Assembly: GCA_016806145.1 (NCBI GenBank)
Contig: CP063167.1
Coordinates: forward strand, 492,501 to 556,500
Source: Variovorax paradoxus
GTDB lineage: Bacteria; Pseudomonadota; Gammaproteobacteria; Burkholderiales; Burkholderiaceae_C
DNA length: 64,000 bases
Reading direction: 5' to 3'
Positions 53,900 to 61,423 of the stretch are shown here, piece by piece. The notes beneath the pieces were generated by a model. The model was given only the letters and a program-made list of their open reading frames with translations. It made no database searches and was not told the DNA's origin. Both the position numbers and the translations under genes were made by a program. Each line of letters starts with the position of its first letter. Position 1 is the stretch's first letter.

Positions 53900-55162
53900 T
53901 CAGCGGTGGCCGAAGCGTTGGGCGACGGCGGCGAAGGCCGCGTCGGTGGCCTGCAGGGCCCGATCGATGTCTTGCACGGTGTGTGCCAGCGACAGGAACA
54001 TGTTGTGCTTCGGATGCAGGTAGACGCCGCGGCGCAGCGCCTCGACCGTGAACACCGCGCCCTTGTCGAAGCCCGGGTCCTCGTCGAACAGGATCAGCGG
54101 CAATGCCGCCGGGCCGGTCTGTCGCACCGGCACGCCATGGCTCGCGGACTGCGCGGCGATGCCGTCTCTGAAGCGCTGGCCCATGGCCTGTACATGTCCC
54201 ACCACGTCCTGCGCATCGGCCACTTCGATCGTCGCCAGGCCCGCGGCCATCGCCACGCCACCCGACCAGAACGAACCCGTGGTGTAGATGCGCGTGGCCG
54301 CTTCGCGCAGCGCATCGACACCGGTCACGGCCGCGAGCGCGTAGCCATTGGCGATCGACTTGCTCCAGGCGCTGAGGTCGGGGCGCACGCCCACGGTCTC
54401 CCAGCTGCCGCCCGCATGCACGCGGAAGCCCGCGCGCACCTCGTCGAGGATCAGCGCGGCGCCGGCCTGGTCGCAGAGTTCGCGGGCACGGCGCGCGAAC
54501 TCGGGCGTGGGCAGCTCCTGGTCGATGCCCAGGTCGTGCTTGAAAGCGGCGCAGACGATGGCTGCGAGGTCCGTGCCCGCCTGTGCGACGGCAGCCTCGA
54601 GGCTCGCGATGTCGTTGTAGGTGTAGTGGATCAGGTGCGCGCGGTCCTCGGGCGTGATGCCCTGCGGGATCGGCGTGCACCAGGGATCGGCGCCGTGATA
54701 GGCCTTGGTCGCGACCAGCACCTTGCGCTTGCCCGTGGCCGCGCGCGCCACCATCAGGCAGACGGTGGTGGCGTCGGTGCCGTTCTTCTGGAACAGCACC
54801 CAGTCGGCATGGGCGCTGCGCGCGACGAAGCGTTCGGCCAGCTCGACGAAGCGCGCCGTGGGGCCGTCGAGGCAGTCGCCCAGCGCCTGCTGCTTGCGCG
54901 CGGCTTCATCGACCACCGGATGGTGATGGCCCAGTAGGTTCGGCCCCCAGCTGCACATGAAGTCGATGTATTCGTTGCCGTCGACGTCCCAGACGCGGCA
55001 GCCCTGGCCGCGCTCGAAGAACTGCGGATAGCCCGCGGGCAGCGAGGCCGCATTCAGATGCCCCGTCATGCCGCCGGGCACGACCTTGGCGGCGCGCTGC
55101 CGAAGCTGGAGATCGTGACGGTTCGACGAGGTGGACGAGGCGGCGGGAGACACGGACGGCAT
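53900..55162 (-). CDS. Class-III PLP aminotransferase (glutamate-1-semialdehyde-aminomutase-like)
   Basis: A 420-residue PLP enzyme starting at ATG 55162 (AAGGA upstream). It has the Asp of the cofactor nitrogen contact at 240 (LILDEVRAGFRVH) and the Schiff-base Lys268 (LSAWSKSIANGYALA). The N-terminal FERGQGCRVWDVDGNEYIDFMCSWGPNLLG matches the GSA-aminomutase-like branch. It is intact, unlike the dialkylglycine decarboxylase remnant at 33501-34016. It is the first gene of the GntR-controlled catabolic transcript and would transaminate an amine or beta/omega-amino acid released by the amidases. Not a haem-pathway gene by context. Confidence 0.9.
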   Translation of the reverse strand: MPSVSPAASSTSSNRHDLQLRQRAAKVVPGGMTGHLNAASLPAGYPQFFERGQGCRVWDVDGNEYIDFMCSWGPNLLGHHHPVVDEAARKQQALGDCLDGPTARFVELAERFVARSAHADWVLFQKNGTDATTVCLMVARAATGKRKVLVATKAYHGADPWCTPIPQGITPEDRAHLIHYTYNDIASLEAAVAQAGTDLAAIVCAAFKHDLGIDQELPTPEFARRARELCDQAGAALILDEVRAGFRVHAGGSWETVGVRPDLSAWSKSIANGYALAAVTGVDALREAATRIYTTGSFWSGGVAMAAGLATIEVADAQDVVGHVQAMGQRFRDGIAAQSASHGVPVRQTGPAALPLILFDEDPGFDKGAVFTVEALRRGVYLHPKHNMFLSLAHTVQDIDRALQATDAAFAAVAQRFGHR

Positions 55163-55189
55163 GCGGGATCCTTGGCAGCTTTTCCGAAG

Positions 55190-55216
55190 TTTGACACATG
55201 ATATATCATGTTTGAT
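55190..55216. promoter_or_regulatory. Predicted GntR operator at the aminotransferase promoter
   Basis: Perfect 16-bp palindrome ACATGATATATCATGT (55196-55211), extended by TTTGA on the left. It covers the predicted minus-strand -10 TATCAT (55198-55203), 16 bp from -35 TTGTAC (55220-55225). It shares a TTTGA-N-ACA-Y-GATATATCATGT core with 47220-47247. Confidence 0.68.
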
Positions 55217-55286
55217 GTAGTACAAACCCCGGATCGGCAGCCCCGCTCGACGCCCTGGACCGGCGTCCCCTCCCCTCGCGCCCGGC

Positions 55287-56525
55287 TCAGAAGGCGTGCC
55301 GCACACCCATCACGTAGCCGGTCGAGGTCGCGGGCACATAGCCCGCGGTTGCCGTGAACGCGGGCGCCCCGCCGACGGTCAATGCAGCCCCGTTGCGGTT
55401 GCGCACCCGCGCGGCCGTGACATAGAGCGCCGTTCGCTTCGAGAGGTTGTGCACGTAGCCGATCGCGAGCTTCGACGCCGAGGGATCGGCTGCGGGGAAC
55501 GCCGCGTTCAGGTCGTAGCGCACCCGCGCGTACGACGCGCGGATCAGGCCCGGCCCGACCGGCACCTGGACGCCGAGCAGATAGCCCGAAAGCTTCGTGT
55601 CCGGCACGGCGCCCACGACAGGCTGCTGCGCGTACTTGCGCACGCGCTCCACGCGCGAGACCTCCGCCGTGAGCTTGGCCACCTCGAAGTCGTAGGCCAC
55701 GCCGAGATTGGCCGTGCGCACGCTGTCCGTGGTTCCCGCATAGAAGTTGTCGGCCACGGTGTTGGCGCTGTAGGCCACGGCGATGTCGAGCGGACCGCTC
55801 GCATAGCCGAAACGCCCGCCGACATAGCGGCCGGCACGCACCGCCGGCACCGCGCCGGCATTGAGCCGGCCGGATGGCCCGATGCCCGGCGGCGTGCTGT
55901 CGCCCGGCGCGTAGCGCGTGTTCTCGTGGAAGCCGTACATCAGCTGCCCGTAAAAGCCACCGAGATCCTTCGGCAGGAAGTAGCCCACCGAATTGCCGAC
56001 GCGCGCGTAATTGCCGTTGGCACCGAAGCCCGGCTCGCTCGTGCTGGCCGCCAGCAGCAGGTTCGTTCCCGGCCCGACTTGGCCGAAGGGGTCCATCACC
56101 GAGTCGTTCCAGAAGGTGGGCGTGTAGTCGCGGCCCAGGCGGATCTCGCCGAAGCCGCCCGACAGGCTGACGGTGGAGCGGCGCGAGAACGAGGCGATGC
56201 CGGTCTGGCCGTCGTCGTTCGAGATCGGTGCCTCGAGCCAGAAGCTCGCGGCCAGTCCGCCGCCGAGATCCTCCGTGCCTCGAAAGCCGAAGCGGCTCGA
56301 GTTGTGGCCCGAATTGATCATCGCGTTGCGGCGCAGGCTGATGCCACCGCGCGCCGCCGCCGCGGGGTCAGCGGCGAGCGTGCGCAAGGAGGGCTCGGCG
56401 CGGCTCGAGAATGCGCCGATGGCCGTGTCGACCACGCCGAACATGAGAATCGACGACTGCGCCGAAGCGGCGGAAGCGGCGCAGGCCGCAGCGACTGCCG
56501 CGGTCGCGGCAAGGCTTGGTTTCAT
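55287..56525 (-). CDS. Outer-membrane porin (Gram-negative type, Burkholderiales OmpC-like)
   Basis: A 412-residue trimeric-type porin. ATG 56525 with GGAG upstream; Sec signal MKPSLAATAAVAAACAASAASAQ. Mature protein starts SSILMFGVVDTAIG, followed by SSRFGFRGTEDLGGGLAASFWLE (residues ~88-110), and ends in the outer-membrane insertion signal with C-terminal Phe (YVMGVRHAF). Alternating amphipathic strands are visible throughout. It sits between the aminotransferase promoter region and a LysR gene, and may open the outer membrane to the substrate of either neighbouring operon. Confidence 0.93.
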   Translation of the reverse strand: MKPSLAATAAVAAACAASAASAQSSILMFGVVDTAIGAFSSRAEPSLRTLAADPAAAARGGISLRRNAMINSGHNSSRFGFRGTEDLGGGLAASFWLEAPISNDDGQTGIASFSRRSTVSLSGGFGEIRLGRDYTPTFWNDSVMDPFGQVGPGTNLLLAASTSEPGFGANGNYARVGNSVGYFLPKDLGGFYGQLMYGFHENTRYAPGDSTPPGIGPSGRLNAGAVPAVRAGRYVGGRFGYASGPLDIAVAYSANTVADNFYAGTTDSVRTANLGVAYDFEVAKLTAEVSRVERVRKYAQQPVVGAVPDTKLSGYLLGVQVPVGPGLIRASYARVRYDLNAAFPAADPSASKLAIGYVHNLSKRTALYVTAARVRNRNGAALTVGGAPAFTATAGYVPATSTGYVMGVRHAF

Positions 56526-56652
56526 GGTTTGTCTCCAGTGGTTCTTGTCTGCCTGCACGCACCGCCGGTGCGAGGGCCACTGGAATTTAGAAAGAAGGGC
56601 GAGGGCGTGGTTTAGCTTCGAGAGCGGCCGCCCTTCGCCGCTCGAGAAAGCC

Positions 56653-57552
56653 TCAGTCGCAGGAGCGCCTGGCCGCCTCGATGCAGTGCGCGAGAAAGGA
56701 CTGCGCGGCCCCCGACAAGCCGTCGTCGCCCGAACGGATGCCGATCAGCAGCTGGCGCTGCGCCCAATCGTCCTCGAGCGCCACCAGCTCGACCGGCGTG
56801 GCCGACACGTAGTGCCGCACGATCAGGTAGGGGCTCACGCCGATGCCCAGGCCCTCGGCCACCATCCGGCACAACGCATCGCAGCCGCGCACGTTGATGC
56901 GCACCTTGAGCTTGCCGCCGCTCGCCGCCATCAGGTGCTGCGCGATCGAGCTGCTGGGCGACAGGCCGATGAAGTCCTCGTCCAGCGTGTCGGCGAAGCG
57001 CACGCTGGCGCGCGCGGCGAAGAGGTGGCCCTTGGGCACCACCAGGCACAGCCGATCGGTATGGTAGGGATGGGTCGTGATCGCATCGTTGCCGCTGGGC
57101 CCGATGAAGATGCCCATGTCCACGCGCCCGTCGAGCACGGCGTCGACGATCTGCTCGCTCGTCCATTCCGACAGGTCGATGGCGATGTTCGGATGCAGGT
57201 CGCCGAAGCGCTTGAGCTCGCCCGGCAGGAATTGCGTGACCGCCGAGCCCGTCGCCGCCACGCGCACCAGCCCCTTCGCGCCGAGCGCGTACTGGCTCAG
57301 ATCCATGTGCATGCGATCGACGCCGAACAGGATCTGCCTGGCGTGCTGCAGCAAGGCACGCCCCGCGGGCGTGAGCGTCATGCCGCGCGCATGGCGATAG
57401 AAGAACTGGCTGCCCGTCGAACTCTCGAGATCGCTGATGCGCTTGCTGACCGCCGCCACCGCGATATTGCTTTTCTCCGCGGCCGCCGAAAGGCTGCCGG
57501 CCTCCGCGACGGCGGCGAAGAGGCGCAGGGTGGTGAACTCGAGTTGCTTCAT
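56653..57552 (-). CDS. LysR-family regulator
   Basis: LysR protein of 299 residues (ATG 57552). HTH: QLEFTTLRLFAAVAEAGSLSAAAEKSNIAVAAVSKRISDLESSTG (residues ~3-47), then an effector domain of normal length (FLPGELKRFGDLHPNIAIDLSEW). It lies 85 bp downstream of the Bug receptor gene on the same strand, separated by a strong hairpin (57584-57608), and upstream of the porin gene. It probably regulates the HyuAB-AtuA operon or the porin; the unusual co-directional placement leaves this open. Confidence 0.9.
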   Translation of the reverse strand: MKQLEFTTLRLFAAVAEAGSLSAAAEKSNIAVAAVSKRISDLESSTGSQFFYRHARGMTLTPAGRALLQHARQILFGVDRMHMDLSQYALGAKGLVRVAATGSAVTQFLPGELKRFGDLHPNIAIDLSEWTSEQIVDAVLDGRVDMGIFIGPSGNDAITTHPYHTDRLCLVVPKGHLFAARASVRFADTLDEDFIGLSPSSSIAQHLMAASGGKLKVRINVRGCDALCRMVAEGLGIGVSPYLIVRHYVSATPVELVALEDDWAQRQLLIGIRSGDDGLSGAAQSFLAHCIEAARRSCD

Positions 57553-57583
57553 GGCGGCCGCCTCGTCGACTGGGTGAAGGGTT

Positions 57584-57608
57584 CGCCGGCTGCGCATCGC
57601 AACCGGCG
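57584..57608. other. Strong intergenic hairpin between receptor and LysR genes
   Basis: CGCCGG-c-TGCG-CAT-CGCA-a-CCGGCG: ten base pairs with one internal mismatch and a 3-nt loop, 30 bp past the receptor stop. No T-run. Likely partial terminator or mRNA end protector for the HyuAB-AtuA operon. Confidence 0.45.
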
Positions 57609-57637
57609 GCTGCCGGCCCTTCGGCGCGGGCGGCGCC

Positions 57638-58636
57638 TCAATTCTCGGGCTTCAGACCGAGGCGGCGCGACAAGTCCGCATAGCGCGCGATGTCGCGTGC
57701 AATCAGCTTCCCGGCCTCCGCCGGCGAACTCGCCACCACCTGGCTGCCCTGCTCCTCGACGAAGCGGGAGACCTCCTTCGACTTCAGCACCCGAACGATC
57801 TCCGCGTTGAGCCGCTCGAGCGCCGGCGCCGGAATGCCGGCCGGCGCGATCATCGCCTGCCAGCCGCCGAGATCGAAACCGGGCAAGCCGGCCTCGGCCA
57901 TCGGCGGAACCTCAGGCATCAGCGCCAGGCGCTTCGGCGTGGTGAGCGCCAGCGCGCGCAGGCTGCCCTGTCTGACCAGCGGCATCGCGACGCCCGCCGC
58001 GATGAAGCCGGCATCGAGCTGCCCGCCGACGAGGTCGGTGGTGAAGTTGTTGTTGCCCTTGTAGGGCACATGCAGCAGCTTCACGTCGGCCGACGTCGCC
58101 ATCAGCTCGCCCGCGAGGTGGCCGACGGTGCCCACGCCCGCGCTGCCGAAGCTCAGGGACTTCTCGGCCGGCCGCGACTTCGCGAGCGCGATGAAATCCG
58201 CGAGCGTGCGGGCGGGCAGCGCGGGATGCGTGACCAGCACCATCGGCCCCGTCACCAGCAGCGACACCGGGACGATGTCCCTGGCGGGGTCATAGGGCAG
58301 CCGATAGAGGCTGGGACCGATCGCGTAGTTGTTCGCCACCATGCCGATGGTGTAGCCGTCGCGCGGCGCGCGCAGCATCTGGCCGATGCCGATCAGCCCG
58401 CCCGAGCCGGGCACGTTCTCGACCACGATCGACTGGCCGAGCGCGGCGCCGAGTCCGACCGAGAGCTGGCGCGCCATGTTGTCGACCGAGGAGCCCGGCG
58501 CATTGGGCAGGATCAGCCGGATCGGCTTCGTCGGATAGCCCTGCGCCCACGCGAAGGGAGCGGGCAGGAACGCGGCGGCACCGATGGCCAGCGCGCGACG
58601 GCGCCGCGGGTTGAAAGGGATGGTCGTCGATGGCAT
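57638..58636 (-). CDS. Bug/TctC-family periplasmic solute receptor
   Basis: TTT-type receptor of 332 residues with a twin-arginine-like signal (NPRRRRALAIGAAAFLPAPFAWA) cleaved near residue 31. The mature protein starts YPTKPIRLILPNAPGSSVDNMAR and contains SIVVENVPGSGGLIGIGQM; VPYKGNNNFTTDLVGGQLDAGF is the usual second-lobe motif. It is the last enzyme-operon gene after DUF4387, so it probably imports the substrate of the HyuAB/AtuA enzymes. A hairpin (58651-58669) lies just upstream. No TctAB genes nearby. Confidence 0.9.
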   Translation of the reverse strand: MPSTTIPFNPRRRRALAIGAAAFLPAPFAWAQGYPTKPIRLILPNAPGSSVDNMARQLSVGLGAALGQSIVVENVPGSGGLIGIGQMLRAPRDGYTIGMVANNYAIGPSLYRLPYDPARDIVPVSLLVTGPMVLVTHPALPARTLADFIALAKSRPAEKSLSFGSAGVGTVGHLAGELMATSADVKLLHVPYKGNNNFTTDLVGGQLDAGFIAAGVAMPLVRQGSLRALALTTPKRLALMPEVPPMAEAGLPGFDLGGWQAMIAPAGIPAPALERLNAEIVRVLKSKEVSRFVEEQGSQVVASSPAEAGKLIARDIARYADLSRRLGLKPEN

Positions 58637-58650
58637 GTCTTGTCTCCGGC

Positions 58651-58669
58651 AGCCGCATTTGATGCGGCT
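58651..58669. other. Intergenic hairpin upstream of the Bug receptor
   Basis: AGCCGCA-TTTGA-TGCGGCT, perfect 7-bp stem with a 5-nt loop, located in the 69-bp gap between DUF4387 and the receptor and adjoining the receptor's ribosome site. It may tune receptor yield within the operon. Confidence 0.45.
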
Positions 58670-58705
58670 TCTGGTCGTTGTTCGAGGCGCAGGTGGGCGC
58701 GCGGT

Positions 58706-59017
58706 TCAACCGCGCGCCAGCGATTCCTGCACGAGATGAGCCCACTGCGCGCCATGCAGGTCGCGGTCCTCGAGCGAACCCTGCACCACCGGCCTCGGCA
58801 GGCTGATCTTGATGACGTTGAGCGCCTCGATGCGAAACACCTTCACGCTGGCGGCATCGCCGCGCAGCAGCCGGGCGATCTCGTCGGACTGCAGCCGCGG
58901 CTCGTCGCACAGCGCCCGGAAGGCCCGGGCATCGTGGCAGAAGATGTCGATGGTGAGCCAGAACGGCCCGGCATTCTTGGACCGTACGTCGTAGCTGGAA
59001 GGATCGGGGCGGGTCAC
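58706..59017 (-). CDS. DUF4387 protein (AtuA partner)
   Basis: A 103-residue protein of the DUF4387 family. The start is GTG at 59017, overlapping the AtuA-family stop in a GTGA unit. Typical features: YDVRSKNAGPFWLTIDIF near the N-terminus and ALNVIKISLPRPVVQGSLEDRDLHGAQ near the C-terminus. DUF4387 genes usually sit directly after a DUF1446/AtuA gene, or are fused to it, so this is probably a small subunit of the same enzyme. The reaction is not established. Confidence 0.85.
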   Translation of the reverse strand: MTRPDPSSYDVRSKNAGPFWLTIDIFCHDARAFRALCDEPRLQSDEIARLLRGDAASVKVFRIEALNVIKISLPRPVVQGSLEDRDLHGAQWAHLVQESLARG

Positions 59018-60390
59018 AGCGGTTCTCCGAAGGTGGCGTAGTCGAAACGGAACGGCGACAGCGGATCGGACACCGTCATCACGTGGTTGAGCACGAACTC
59101 GTAGACCACGCCCCGGTTCATCGAGGCGGGCGACAGCGGGAAGCAGTGCGTGGGCAGCTCCTCGTCGTCCGGCAGCGGGAAGTGCAGCATCGGTGAGTTG
59201 AGGATCGCCAGCAGTTCCCGGGTACGCTCCTGCGTGGGCGAGGTGACGATCGCCATCACCCCGATCTCGGCCGGGTTGCCCGGGAGCGATTCCAGCGCAC
59301 CGAGCGTCGCGTCGCGGCCGATGGCGCGGAACTGCAGATGGTAGTCGCCGCTCTCCAGCTTGAGCTGCAGCGCGATCAGTTCGCGCGAGCGCCGCTCGAG
59401 ATTTCCGATCCATTCGTCGAAGCGGTCCTTGTAGCGCGACGCGCGCAGCAGGCACATGATCAGCGCCTGATGGCCGGCCGGCGCCGCGCCCTCGAGCTTG
59501 ACGGTGTAGGCATCGGCCGGCGTCCAGGTCGAGCCCTCGACGCGCACGCGCTGGTCGTCGATCGATTCGTAGCGGGCCCGCTCGACCTCGAGCGTGCCGC
59601 CCGGCTCGACCAGCACGTGCGGGTTCGAGTTCTCGTAGAGCATGTGCGCCAGCACGGTCCGCGGCGTGGCGCGCGCGCCCTCGGCCAGGGCCTGCACGGT
59701 GAAGCCGGTCTGGTCGATGGTCGCCATCACGGCGCCGGCCATCGGCTTGGTGGTGCAGTGCGCGCCGCACTCCAGGATCTTGCCCGCATGCCAGGCGGCC
59801 CCGGCATGGACGCCGCGCATCAGCGGCACGGCCGCCATCAGCGCCGTGTCCGTCGCTCGCCCGGCGAGCACGATGTCCACGCCCTGCCCGAGCGCATGGA
59901 TGATCGGCTCCACGCCCATGGCTGCGACGATGTGAGAGCAGCGTTCGATCAGTGCGTCGTCGATCGGCAGCAGTGGCTGCAGACCGGAGATGCGGCCCTG
60001 TGCGAGCGCCGTCTTCACCGCCGCGGCCGATTGCTCGCTGTAGATGCAAGCCACACGCAAGGCCTGCCCGAGCTCGATCGCGATCTCGCGGCACAGATCG
60101 CGCATGAGGTTCACGCCCGCATCGGAGCCGCAGGTGCCGCAACTGCCCACGATGAGCGGAATGCCGAGCTCGGCACGCGCGACCATCAGTTGCCGCAGCT
60201 CGTAGCGCAACGCACCCACCGAGCACTTGGCCTGGCCCGATCCCAGGTAGTGCGGACCGGAATCGGTGGAGCCGCCGTCCACGGCGATCACGTCGGGACG
60301 CTCGCGCATGCCGCGCTCGAAGGGCTGCTGCGATCGCGCGCCGGCGCCGATCGAGCCCGAGGGAACCAGGACTTTCACGCTTGTCTGCAT
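59014..60390 (-). CDS. AtuA-family (DUF1446) protein
   Basis: A 458-residue protein of the acyclic-terpene-utilisation AtuA/DUF1446 family. Family motifs: VLVPSGSIGAGARS and VDGGSTDSGPHYLGSGQAKCS near the N-terminus, IVGSCGTCGSDAGVNLMRDL at ~85-105, and GRATDTALMAAVPL with ECGAHCTTKPM in mid-protein. Several conserved Cys/Asp/His residues suggest metal or thioester chemistry. It is coupled to DUF4387 downstream and lies 10 bp from a 2-hydroxyacid dehydrogenase upstream. Family function is known only loosely; a hydratase/lyase on a CoA ester or hydroxy-acid has been suggested by context in other bacteria. Confidence 0.85.
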   Translation of the reverse strand: MQTSVKVLVPSGSIGAGARSQQPFERGMRERPDVIAVDGGSTDSGPHYLGSGQAKCSVGALRYELRQLMVARAELGIPLIVGSCGTCGSDAGVNLMRDLCREIAIELGQALRVACIYSEQSAAAVKTALAQGRISGLQPLLPIDDALIERCSHIVAAMGVEPIIHALGQGVDIVLAGRATDTALMAAVPLMRGVHAGAAWHAGKILECGAHCTTKPMAGAVMATIDQTGFTVQALAEGARATPRTVLAHMLYENSNPHVLVEPGGTLEVERARYESIDDQRVRVEGSTWTPADAYTVKLEGAAPAGHQALIMCLLRASRYKDRFDEWIGNLERRSRELIALQLKLESGDYHLQFRAIGRDATLGALESLPGNPAEIGVMAIVTSPTQERTRELLAILNSPMLHFPLPDDEELPTHCFPLSPASMNRGVVYEFVLNHVMTVSDPLSPFRFDYATFGEPL

Positions 60391-60400
60391 CGTTCTTCTT

Positions 60401-61423
60401 TCATCTGGAGAGGTTGGGAGAGCGGCCATCGGCCAGAAGACATTCGGCGGCGGGCGTCTGACCATCGAGGACCTGCACCACGCAGCGCGCCGCGATCAGG
60501 TTCGTGCGTGCGAGGCTCTCGGCCGTCGACGCCCCCGCATGCGGCGTGGCGACCACCTGCGGCAGCCGCAGCAGCGCGTGCGTCACCGCCTGCAAGCCGG
60601 GATCGGCCTCGCTTTCGAACACGTCGAGCCCGGCGCCGCCGAGCCGCCCTTCCTCGAGCGCGGCCAGCAGCGCGGCATCGTCGACCAGGCCGCCACGCGC
60701 GGTGTTGACCAGGATGGCGCCGCGCTTCATGCGCGTGAGCGCCGCGGCGTCGATCAAGCTGTGGGTCGCCGACGTCAGCGGCGCGTGCAGGCTGACGATG
60801 TCGGCGCAGGCCAGCAGTTCGTCGAGACTGGCGAAGCGCGCGCCCTGCTCGGCGACGAAGGCTTCGTCGCGCTCTGGCGTGGCGATCAGCACCCGGGCCT
60901 CGAAGCCGCGCAGGCGCCTCACCACGCCGCGGCCGATGCGCCCGAGCCCCACCACACCGACGGTCTTGCGATAGAGCTCGGTGGCCAGCGGAATAGACCA
61001 GTCGCCGGCGACGAGTTGTGCCCGCGCTTCGTGCAGGCGGCGGCCCACCGCCAGCATCAGCGCGATCGCATGGTCGGCCACCGCGGCGTCGTTGCCACCC
61101 GCTGCGATGGTCGCCACCTTGCCGTGGCGGCGCACCGCATCCTGGTCCACCCGGTCGTGCCCCACGCCGCGCCGCGCGATGACCCGCAGCGCGGGCAGCG
61201 CACGCAGCAACTCATCGTCGACGCGCGCGTGGCCGACGATCCAGCCCTGCGCGCCCTCGAGATGGCGCCGCAGCACGTCGACGCCGAGATCCCCGTCGGC
61301 CACGCCAGCCGGAAGCTCGAGCTCGCTCACCGTGCAGCCGTGCTGTTCGAGAAAGGCGCGGGCCTGCGCATCGAAGAAGCGCTGCGTGACGACCACGCGC
61401 CGCGCCGAAAAGAGCGTGCTCAT
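60401..61423 (-). CDS. D-2-hydroxyacid dehydrogenase (phosphoglycerate-dehydrogenase-like)
   Basis: NAD-dependent dehydrogenase of 340 residues. Nucleotide-binding motif VGVVGLGRIGRGVVRRL (residues ~156-172), then the catalytic Arg (VNTARGGLVDDAAL), Glu (VFESEADP) and His (VVATPHAGAST). No ACT or regulatory domain, so it is not a standard SerA. It overlaps the HyuA stop by 4 bp (ATGA, 61420-61423). It would interconvert a 2-oxo and 2-hydroxy acid within this operon. Substrate unknown. Confidence 0.9.
   Translation of the reverse strand: MSTLFSARRVVVTQRFFDAQARAFLEQHGCTVSELELPAGVADGDLGVDVLRRHLEGAQGWIVGHARVDDELLRALPALRVIARRGVGHDRVDQDAVRRHGKVATIAAGGNDAAVADHAIALMLAVGRRLHEARAQLVAGDWSIPLATELYRKTVGVVGLGRIGRGVVRRLRGFEARVLIATPERDEAFVAEQGARFASLDELLACADIVSLHAPLTSATHSLIDAAALTRMKRGAILVNTARGGLVDDAALLAALEEGRLGGAGLDVFESEADPGLQAVTHALLRLPQVVATPHAGASTAESLARTNLIAARCVVQVLDGQTPAAECLLADGRSPNLSR

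Noticed and set aside
53900..55162. Haem-biosynthetic glutamate-1-semialdehyde aminomutase (hemL)
   Set aside because: The protein has the fold and PLP residues, but the catabolic operon, GntR control and neighbouring amidases argue for a paralogue with another substrate.
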